A DNA stretch of 8,368 nucleotides from Anaerolineae bacterium (lineage in GTDB: Bacteria; Chloroflexota; Anaerolineae; Promineifilales; Promineifilaceae): NCBI GenBank assembly GCA_028284105.1, contig JANQSK010000850.1, positions 1-8,368 of the forward strand, written 5' to 3'. The notes beneath the pieces were generated by a model that was given only the letters and a program-made list of their open reading frames with translations, was not told the origin of the DNA and did not search any database. Position 1 is the first letter of the stretch, and each line of letters begins with the position of its first letter. Both the position numbers and the translations under genes were made by a program. This document shows positions 1 through 5,642 of this stretch, one piece after another.

Positions 1-211
1 AATCAACGACAGTTTCACTTCGTATCCCTTGAGCAACAACCTCAATCTCATTTGGGCTTGTCCGTTCAAAAACGACGTTACCCGATGATGTCATTGTGAC
101 CCCAAGAACAGCAATAAAAATCACGCCAGCAAATATGGTTGATGGAATAAGGGCAAAAACGGCTCCTATTAAAATAATGATCCGTTTAAATAAGGTGCTC
201 TTTATTTTCAT
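1..211 (-). CDS. N-terminal fragment of a membrane-anchored protein of unknown function
   Basis: This reading frame starts at ATG 211-209 and stays open through the left edge, so only the first 70 codons are visible. The start follows an AGGAAAA ribosome-binding sequence about three bases upstream of the ATG. The protein begins with a short basic stretch (MKIKSTLFKR), followed by a hydrophobic segment at about residues 11-40 that is long enough for one membrane span or a tight pair. A polar, probably extracytoplasmic stretch follows (from about TSSGNVVFERTSPNE). The hydrophobic run continues past the only plausible signal-peptidase site (near IFAG), so a membrane anchor is more likely than a cleaved signal peptide. 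The gene lies 33 bp downstream of the cupin gene on the same strand, so they are probably co-transcribed. I do not recognise the family and assign no function. Confidence 0.7.
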   Translation of the reverse strand, partial: MKIKSTLFKRIIILIGAVFALIPSTIFAGVIFIAVLGVTMTSSGNVVFERTSPNEIEVVAQGIRSETVVD

Positions 212-244
212 GAGTTTTCCTATAATTTTTTCGATTTAGTCTTA

Positions 245-796
245 TTACAGTTTGAATCCAAGCAGTTTGCCAATACCGGCTAAGGCTGTCATCACAAATG
301 GAGGTGGGTTGACTGAAACAACTTCGCTCTCATGCTTTTTGAAGATCATGGCGAGATAGATAAGGGAGCGAATGTCACTATTGCTTTGAATTTTGTCGGC
401 GTTCATCATCCGCTCAAACGTACGCAACATATCGGTAAAGCCACCCTTTGGCGTGACAATATATTCATAAAAACAGCCGTCTGTATCGCGAGAGCGGAAG
501 GTGTGGGGTGTCTTTTTGGGAATGAAAATCTCTTCCCCAGCCGAAAGCTGATGCCATTGATCTTGACGATAAATTTCGAGGGTTCCCTGCAACACTTTAA
601 ATGTTTCATCTTGGTTAGGATGAAGATGAATGGGAGGGCCATCAGCACCTGGTTCAATATATGAAATACCGGTTTCGGCATCACCGCGCTCGTTTGTGGT
701 CATGACAGTTGAACGGAATGCTTTAGAAATATCGATATCTGGTTGATATATAAAATCAGGCCGAATTTCTACAGAGGGTTGAATTGATAAGGTCAT
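245..796 (-). CDS. Single-domain cupin protein (cupin_2 type)
   Basis: A 183-aa protein with one cupin beta-barrel. Cupin motif 1 spans about residues 50-71 (GADGPPIHLHPNQDE... then G71), with likely metal ligands H57, H59 and E64. Motif 2 spans residues 87-100 (GEEIFIPKKTPHTF) and supplies the fourth ligand, H98. All four ligands are intact, so a mononuclear metal site is expected. The C-terminal 40 residues form a hydrophobic helix-like tail ending in LLGFKL; similar tails occur in other small cupin_2 proteins. The substrate cannot be read from sequence, since the family includes dioxygenases, isomerases and sugar- or ligand-binding proteins. The ATG at 796 is chosen because AAAGGAG lies seven bases upstream. 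A start at 868 is possible but has no such site and adds 24 residues that fit no cupin pattern. The gene is divergent from the large regulator and is followed by a membrane-protein gene. Confidence 0.88.
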   Translation of the reverse strand: MTLSIQPSVEIRPDFIYQPDIDISKAFRSTVMTTNERGDAETGISYIEPGADGPPIHLHPNQDETFKVLQGTLEIYRQDQWHQLSAGEEIFIPKKTPHTFRSRDTDGCFYEYIVTPKGGFTDMLRTFERMMNADKIQSNSDIRSLIYLAMIFKKHESEVVSVNPPPFVMTALAGIGKLLGFKL

Positions 797-803
797 TATT
801 TTT

Positions 804-810
804 CTCCTTT
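804..810 (-). promoter_or_regulatory. Ribosome-binding site that fixes the cupin start
   Basis: On the minus strand this reads AAAGGAG, a near-perfect Shine-Dalgarno sequence, seven bases before the ATG at 796-794. It decides between the start at 796 and the longer in-frame start at 868. Confidence 0.85.
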
Positions 811-838
811 GATTGATATTGCCCTCCCAAATGTGCGA

Positions 839-868
839 ATAATTGAAATGATAAAAAATGATGCTCAA
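839..868 (-). promoter_or_regulatory. Possible weak promoter for the cupin transcription unit
   Basis: On the minus strand TTGAGC (868-863) could serve as a -35 element and AATTAT (844-839) as a -10 element, separated by 18 bp. Both match the sigma70 consensus at four of six positions. Position relative to the cupin start is sensible, giving a leader of about 35 bases that includes the strong ribosome-binding site. The region is AT-rich, so chance matches are likely and this is only a candidate. Confidence 0.3.
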
Positions 869-910
869 TGAAGGGCTTATTTGAATAGTTAAGATATCTC
901 CAGATTACAA

Positions 911-967
911 AACGGCCGTTCAGCAAACGTACCAAATCCCCTAAACAATCGTTCCAAAATCGTTCCA
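911..967 (+). promoter_or_regulatory. 11-bp phased direct-repeat array, candidate SARP operator
   Basis: CGTTC-like units recur on an exact 11-bp pitch: CGTTC at 917, CGTAC at 928, a degenerate unit at 939, CGTTC at 950 and CGTTC at 961. The last two are embedded in a perfect 10-bp direct repeat, AATCGTTCCA at 947-956 and 958-967. AAACGTACCA at 925-934 matches that repeat at eight of ten positions. One helical turn between units puts all of them on the same face of the DNA. SARP-family activators are known to bind short direct repeats spaced 11 or 22 bp just upstream of, or overlapping, the -35 element. The array ends one base before the candidate -35 of the regulator gene. That it is bound by the adjacent regulator is inference. 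The first unit overlaps a copy of the AACGGCCGTT palindrome at 911-920. Confidence 0.6.
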
Positions 968-968
968 G

Positions 969-997
969 TTGTGAAAGAAGTCGCTGATCTATATACT
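969..997 (+). promoter_or_regulatory. Candidate sigma70-type promoter of the SARP regulator gene
   Basis: TTGTGA at 969-974 is a -35-like hexamer and TATACT at 992-997 is a good -10 hexamer, with an optimal 17-bp spacer. The predicted transcription start is near 1004, giving a leader of about 30 bases before the ATG at 1035. This also argues against the TTG at 1008 as the start codon, because it would sit almost at the 5' end of the transcript. The 11-bp repeat array lies immediately upstream, consistent with activator-dependent firing. Confidence 0.55.
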
Positions 998-1034
998 TGA
1001 ACAGAGTTTGTCACGAGAACTGTATTTGAAAAAA

Positions 1035-4000
1035 ATGCCTGAACACGCAATTTACCTACTTGGCCCACCAACGACACAAAAAGCTCAAAAGACAGTGACT
1101 CTGAGTCATCAAAAAGCGGTTGCGCTGCTTGCCTATTTGGCAACTTCCCAACGGTCGCACAGTCGTGACGCCTTATCAGGTTTTTTTTGGCCTGAAGAAG
1201 AACAGAGCAAAGCGCGTGCTGAATTACGGCGAATGATTTGGGCAATCAACAAAGGGGTTGGGCAAGGATGGCTAGAGAGCAATCGGCAAACGGTTGGGCT
1301 AGCGGAAACGGCCGAAATTTACGTTGATGTTCACCATTTTGAAACCCTCATAGCCGATTCACAAAAAAAATCCCACGGTGACGGCGAGCTCAGTTCAGCA
1401 AGCGTCGAACTTTTGGAAACGGCCGTTTCCCTCTATAAAGACGACTTCATGGCTGGCTTCTCTTTGGCTTATACGCCCCCCTTCGAGGAGTGGATGTTGG
1501 TTCAAACTGAAGCATTTCGCCAGCTTCTGAGTCGTGCACTGAAGCAATTGACCACTTATTACCAAGCCCATGGTCACTATTCACAAGCTCTCACCCATGC
1601 AAGCCGTTACCTCTTATTAGATCCCTTAAATGAGTCCGCCCACCAAACAGTCATAGCGCTCTATGCATTAACTGGTCAAAAAACGGCCGCTTTGCGCCAA
1701 TACGACCTCTGCCGCGAGCAGCTCCAAACTGAATTAAGCTTAGAACCTTCCTCAGAAATCACAGCCCTGTATAATGACATTCGCTTAGGCACCTATCCCC
1801 CTTCTGACCCTACCACTCAAGAATTTGGAACGCTTGTTGAAGAAAAAGAGGCTAAAACGGCCGTTCCACACAACTTGCCATCCAACACTACCCAGTTTGT
1901 GGGACGCGAAAAAGAAATTGCACAACTCCAAGCCTATCTTGTCGACAACAATACAAAGCTTGTCACCATTGTGGGTCCCGGCGGTATGGGCAAAACTCGC
2001 TTATCGTTAGCCGTTGCGCACAAATTTGTCACCCAATCTTATTTCCAAGACGGTGTTTACTTTATCTCTTTAATTGGTCTAAATGAAGCGGAGGTCATCC
2101 CAGCAACGATCGCTGAAGCGATAGGCTTTACGTTTACTCAGGACGGCCGTTTACCCATACAACAACTTTCAGATTTTCTACGCGAAAAATCAATATTGAT
2201 TGTGCTCGATAATTTTGAACACATTTTATCAGGCGTCGATTTGGTTGATACACTAATCAAGCAAAGCCCCAATTTAAAGATTCTGGCCACATCAAGAGAG
2301 CAACTCAATTTGTACGAAGAGCAACGTTACCCGTTAGAAGGGTTGCCGTTGCCAAAACAAGAAATGCCTTCAAACCACAATTCGGCTTTGGCGCTCTTCT
2401 TGCAAACTATTCGGCGTCGCCAGCCGGACTTTAAAGTAACCGAAGAGGAGATGCCACATCTCATCAAAATTTGCCATTTGGTGGAAGGTGTCCCACTCGC
2501 CATCGAATTAGCCGCCTCATGGGCAGATATGCTACCCATACCAGAAATTGCTGCAGAAATTTCACGAGGTCTCGACTTTTTAGAGACAGATTTACGCAAT
2601 ATTCCTACACGCCACCAAAGTATTCGCGCTGTATTTAATAGTTCCTGGGAACTGCTGAATACTCAAGAGCAAACCACTTTGGCTCAACTCTCTGTATTTC
2701 AAGATGGGTTTACTGCTGAAGCGGCCAAAGCGGTTTCTGGTGCTTCGCTCCGCACTTTGGCTCGCTTGGTCAATCAATCCTTGTTACGCAGGAATCAAAA
2801 TGGAAAACGGTATGAAATCCACGAGCTGCTTCGTCAATATGCCGCAGAAAAGCTACTGAACCCATTTGACAATGAGACAACAACCCGTGACAACCACGCC
2901 GCCTATTTTTGCGACTTCTTAAATATACGTGAGCCGGCACTCAAAGGCGGCCATCAACAAGAAGCGATGGGGGAAATCGAGGAGGATAGTAAAAATGTCA
3001 ATGCCGCGTGGCACTGGGCGACTGAGCGCTTGCATATTCCTCAGCTTGATCAAGCCATCTTTTCTTTAGGGCTTTATTATCTTTGGAACGGCCGTTATCC
3101 TGAAGCGGCAACTATGTTCCAACTCCCAATCGAGAAATTATCACATTTACCATCAACTGAGGAAGATGAAAACAGCGCACTTCTGCTAATAAAACTCCTT
3201 ACATGGCAAGGGCTATTTAATATTCGGGTTGCCAACTATACACAGGCAAAGACATCTTTAAATCATGCACTCACAAACATAAATAGACCCATCTTAAAGA
3301 ACAAAGAGGCAACCGCTGATAGAGCCTTTTTGCTGTTACAGCTTTCCCAAGTTGCCGTCAACGAGGAAGTGGATAACGACACCCTTGCCTTTGCTGAGCA
3401 AGGTTTAGCATTGTATCGCACCATCAATGACCCTTGGGGAACAGCCTTGGCCATGGATTTTTTGGCGGTTCGACACCAAGATTTAGGCAACTTTAAAACA
3501 GGCATCCAACTACAAAAAGAGAGCTTGGCGATTCGTGAGCAACACCATGATCATCGCGGCATTGTGAGTTCATTAAACAGTTTGGGTAATTTACTCTTAT
3601 TTACCAATCAGCTTGATGAATCTGAACAATACTTACGACAAAGTTTGACCTTATCTCGAACGTTTAACACACAAACAGACGTTCGAGGTCCTCTTTCGAT
3701 CCTAGGTATCAATCAACTCTTCGCAGGTAATTTTGAAGAGTGTATCTCCTTATTTGAAGAATCTTGGGCACTTCATAGAGCGTTGGGCATCGTTTCTGAA
3801 CCTGGATCGGTGCCAGTAGGAATTGCCCGCAGCAAAATTGAGCTTGGTTATTATGAGGAAGCTCAACGATTATCTGAAGCTGATCTGAGCCGTTACCGCA
3901 CTATGAATCACACTTGGTATGTTGCCTTTGCGCTTATGAACCTCGCCCGGATTGCCTTGGTAAACGCTGATTTCTCCATAGCTAAAGCCCAGCTTGAGGA

Positions 4001-4427
4001 AAGCGTTCACCTCCTTCAAGAAAGAAATGACCGCCCTCTACTGCCCGACTCCCTCAATTTCCTTGCCTACACCTGCCTACAACTCGACCAGCCGCAGGAG
4101 GCAAGCCAACATTTGATGAGCGCAATGAAGATTTCCTTGATGAACAATCCGATGAGCCCACTTCGATTTGAATTGCCAGTGATGGCAACTTTACTAGCAA
4201 AGAAAGGGGAGAATGAACGAGCTATTGAATTATATGCCACAGCATTAAAGAGCCCTTACATTGCCAACTCTCGTTGGTTTGAGGAGGTTTTTGGGCATGT
4301 ATTCACCCAAATAGCCCAAACGCTCCCTGTCCACATTGTTGAAGCCGCAAAACAACGAGGGCAGGATCAAGATTTTTGGGAAACTGCAACGCGCCTGCTA
4401 AGTGAACTTGAGTCACAAAAAGTTTAA
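1035..4427 (+). CDS. SARP/BTAD-type transcriptional activator with NB-ARC ATPase and TPR tail
   Basis: A 1130-aa multidomain regulator. Residues 4-90 look like the winged-helix DNA-binding region of SARP activators (IYLLGPP, KAVALLAYLA, SRDALSGFFWPEEEQSKARAEL). Residues 95-250 form the bacterial transcriptional activator (BTAD) helical domain. An NB-ARC/STAND NTPase follows: Walker A GPGGMGKT at 314-321 with K320, Walker B ILIVLDNFEH with D392, a TSRE sensor segment, and the GVPLA motif at 485-489. A winged-helix segment ends near IHELLRQYA (from I595). The remaining roughly 500 residues are helical repeats of TPR type. Family knowledge suggests the STAND module acts as a nucleotide-driven switch and the TPR part as sensor or partner-binding surface. 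No C-terminal LuxR helix-turn-helix is present, so DNA binding rests on the N-terminus. The ATG at 1035 is preferred over TTG 1008 because the conserved LYLLGPP-like segment normally begins a few residues after the start. No good Shine-Dalgarno sequence is visible for either. It converges on the ligase/hydrolase genes and is divergent from the cupin gene; its targets are unknown. Confidence 0.9.
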   Translation: MPEHAIYLLGPPTTQKAQKTVTLSHQKAVALLAYLATSQRSHSRDALSGFFWPEEEQSKARAELRRMIWAINKGVGQGWLESNRQTVGLAETAEIYVDVHHFETLIADSQKKSHGDGELSSASVELLETAVSLYKDDFMAGFSLAYTPPFEEWMLVQTEAFRQLLSRALKQLTTYYQAHGHYSQALTHASRYLLLDPLNESAHQTVIALYALTGQKTAALRQYDLCREQLQTELSLEPSSEITALYNDIRLGTYPPSDPTTQEFGTLVEEKEAKTAVPHNLPSNTTQFVGREKEIAQLQAYLVDNNTKLVTIVGPGGMGKTRLSLAVAHKFVTQSYFQDGVYFISLIGLNEAEVIPATIAEAIGFTFTQDGRLPIQQLSDFLREKSILIVLDNFEHILSGVDLVDTLIKQSPNLKILATSREQLNLYEEQRYPLEGLPLPKQEMPSNHNSALALFLQTIRRRQPDFKVTEEEMPHLIKICHLVEGVPLAIELAASWADMLPIPEIAAEISRGLDFLETDLRNIPTRHQSIRAVFNSSWELLNTQEQTTLAQLSVFQDGFTAEAAKAVSGASLRTLARLVNQSLLRRNQNGKRYEIHELLRQYAAEKLLNPFDNETTTRDNHAAYFCDFLNIREPALKGGHQQEAMGEIEEDSKNVNAAWHWATERLHIPQLDQAIFSLGLYYLWNGRYPEAATMFQLPIEKLSHLPSTEEDENSALLLIKLLTWQGLFNIRVANYTQAKTSLNHALTNINRPILKNKEATADRAFLLLQLSQVAVNEEVDNDTLAFAEQGLALYRTINDPWGTALAMDFLAVRHQDLGNFKTGIQLQKESLAIREQHHDHRGIVSSLNSLGNLLLFTNQLDESEQYLRQSLTLSRTFNTQTDVRGPLSILGINQLFAGNFEECISLFEESWALHRALGIVSEPGSVPVGIARSKIELGYYEEAQRLSEADLSRYRTMNHTWYVAFALMNLARIALVNADFSIAKAQLEESVHLLQERNDRPLLPDSLNFLAYTCLQLDQPQEASQHLMSAMKISLMNNPMSPLRFELPVMATLLAKKGENERAIELYATALKSPYIANSRWFEEVFGHVFTQIAQTLPVHIVEAAKQRGQDQDFWETATRLLSELESQKV
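1415..1430. repeat. 16-bp perfect palindrome, longest copy of the iterated element
   Basis: GGAAACGGCCGTTTCC is a perfect inverted repeat without a central spacer. It lies inside the BTAD-coding part of the regulator gene, where it encodes residues within LETAVSL. It is the most symmetrical of the eleven CGGCCG-centred copies and defines the likely full consensus AAACGGCCGTTT. Confidence 0.85.
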
Positions 4428-4444
4428 ACTAATAGGCATTTAAG

Positions 4445-5590
4445 CTATTTTTCACGAAGCACAATATTTTTAAAATGGTGCGCCTTGAAGCTATCATCAT
4501 TTTTAAGCATGTATTTATTGAAGAATTTCAAATGAAAATCAGTAACGATCGACCTAAACTCACCCATCTCCCGTTTACCTAATAAGCCAAGCAAATTAAG
4601 TTGCCTTGCTCCAAACAATAAATCAGAATACCCAAAATGAGCCGTATCCGCGACCTCAATAAAATAGCTGTCGGCAGAATTATTTGTGTATAGTTGGCGT
4701 GCTAAATTCCAAACGAGTTTTGTGCCTAACAGCATAAACGGCTTACCTACATCCATAAACGGATCTTCTCCAAAAATCACACCATCCATATTAATCCCGC
4801 ATGTGACTCTTTCATCATCTTTGCAAAATTGTGCAGCAATGGCACCGCCAAGAGAATGTCCAGTTGCCCCCACACCAATTGACAATCGCAGCTTCCCATT
4901 AAATTGGGATTCTATCTTTCCTGCATTTATCTCTTCTAATTTGTTCAAAATTTGGGATAAGTTTTCACTTGCCATCATCGAACAGCGATTGATATAAGAT
5001 CCAGCAAATCCTTCTACGTATAAGGTTTGGGTCAAGGCCTCAAATTCTTCATCGCTAAGGCGTCTATTTTTCTTTAGCAATTTATATTTTCTTGCTAGGT
5101 TAAAGATCAATTTTGGGGTGCTACTGAGGAATTTCCCAAATGGGGCGTATTCGTTAATGAAACGGCCGTTAGCCAACCTCAAATCACCTAAATAAGATGG
5201 ATGCCCAACCGCCACAACCACATATCCCTTGCTGGCTAAATCACAGCAAAGCACCGTGGCCTGCATCATATACATTCCCGCCCCAGGGCTATAAAAAAGC
5301 ACAGGATAATTCTCCTGTTTCGTTGACAGTGGGATGTCGGAATAGCAATGCGTCTTCAAATTAGCCATACGGCGAGTCAAATATAAGAGATTTTTATTCA
5401 ACGTTTGCAGTTCTTGGGGAGAGGAATAAGGAGCGGACGCTTGCCCACAGTTGGAATCAGCAGGGTAATAAATTAAGGCAGGTACAACCTTTTCCTGCCC
5501 TTCTTTCGTTGTAAAGCGGGTATCAACCTGTGTAATCCCAACCGTGAATTTACCCACAGGACTTGGTAACTCATTTAAATTGCCAAACAT
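4445..5590 (-). CDS. PAF-acetylhydrolase-like alpha/beta hydrolase
   Basis: A 381-aa serine hydrolase resembling the platelet-activating-factor acetylhydrolase II / dienelactone-hydrolase-like group. The N-terminal LPSPVGKFTVGITQVD and VPALIYYPAD segments fit the first beta strands of that family. FYSPGAGM (99-106) corresponds to the oxyanion loop. The nucleophile elbow is GHSLGG with S246, the acid is D269 in NMDG, and the base is H318 in TAHFGYSD. The Ser-to-Asp distance of 23 residues equals that of human plasma PAF-AH (S273 and D296). I see no signal peptide or lipobox, so a cytoplasmic location is likely. The substrate is probably a short or oxidised acyl ester, but this is not readable. 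The ATG at 5590 is the only reasonable start, since an in-frame stop lies six codons upstream; its AAAGG sits unusually close to the start. The gene is the last of a three-gene minus-strand run and ends 17 bp from the convergent regulator gene. Confidence 0.85.
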   Translation of the reverse strand: MFGNLNELPSPVGKFTVGITQVDTRFTTKEGQEKVVPALIYYPADSNCGQASAPYSSPQELQTLNKNLLYLTRRMANLKTHCYSDIPLSTKQENYPVLFYSPGAGMYMMQATVLCCDLASKGYVVVAVGHPSYLGDLRLANGRFINEYAPFGKFLSSTPKLIFNLARKYKLLKKNRRLSDEEFEALTQTLYVEGFAGSYINRCSMMASENLSQILNKLEEINAGKIESQFNGKLRLSIGVGATGHSLGGAIAAQFCKDDERVTCGINMDGVIFGEDPFMDVGKPFMLLGTKLVWNLARQLYTNNSADSYFIEVADTAHFGYSDLLFGARQLNLLGLLGKREMGEFRSIVTDFHLKFFNKYMLKNDDSFKAHHFKNIVLREK

Positions 5591-5613
5591 GCCTTTCTCT
5601 GATGCTCAATTTT

Positions 5614-5640
5614 AAAAAGAAAATTCCTAACCTAATTTTC
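5614..5640 (-). terminator. AT-rich hairpin with T tract after the ligase gene (weak terminator or attenuator)
   Basis: On the minus strand, three bases past the ligase stop codon, GAAAATT (5640-5634) and AATTTTC (5625-5619) form a 7-bp perfect stem around an 8-base loop. A run of five T follows at 5618-5614. The geometry is that of an intrinsic terminator, but only one base pair of the stem is G-C, so termination would be weak at best. It might reduce read-through into the downstream hydrolase gene. Confidence 0.3.
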
Positions 5641-5642
5641 TG

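Noticed and set aside
474..484. AAAACAGCCGT near-copy of the iterated palindrome in the cupin gene
   Set aside because: The central CGGCCG is broken, so it was not counted. Near-matches at this level are expected by chance.
332..664. Plus-strand open frame opposite the cupin gene, and similar antisense or out-of-frame open frames elsewhere (for example 6175-6489, 7595-7945 and 7617-8063)
   Set aside because: Their translations show no recognisable domain, they lack ribosome-binding sites, and they lie over genes with clear motifs on the other strand or frame.
797..868. 24-residue N-terminal extension of the cupin from an ATG at 868
   Set aside because: There is no ribosome-binding site before 868, whereas AAAGGAG is ideally placed before 796. 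The extension has no cupin-like pattern.
859..869. Shared 11-mer TGATGCTCAAT at 859-869 and 5600-5610, both upstream of minus-strand genes
   Set aside because: Several 11-base matches are expected by chance in a window of this length. The flanks do not match and the distances to the start codons differ.
1008..1034. TTG start at 1008 giving a 1139-aa regulator
   Set aside because: The TTG lies only about four bases past the predicted transcription start and has no ribosome-binding site. The ATG at 1035 places the conserved IYLLGPP segment at the usual distance from the start. The choice is likely but not certain, because the ATG also lacks a clear Shine-Dalgarno sequence.
1866..4427. Reading the NB-ARC/TPR protein as an antiphage STAND (Avs-like) effector
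   Set aside because: There is no nuclease, protease, TIR or membrane effector domain. The N-terminus is a SARP/BTAD transcription-activator region instead.
4428..4444. Bidirectional terminator between the convergent regulator and PAF-AH-like genes
   Set aside because: Only 17 bp separate the stop codons and I see no stable inverted repeat or T tract there, so no terminator is claimed.
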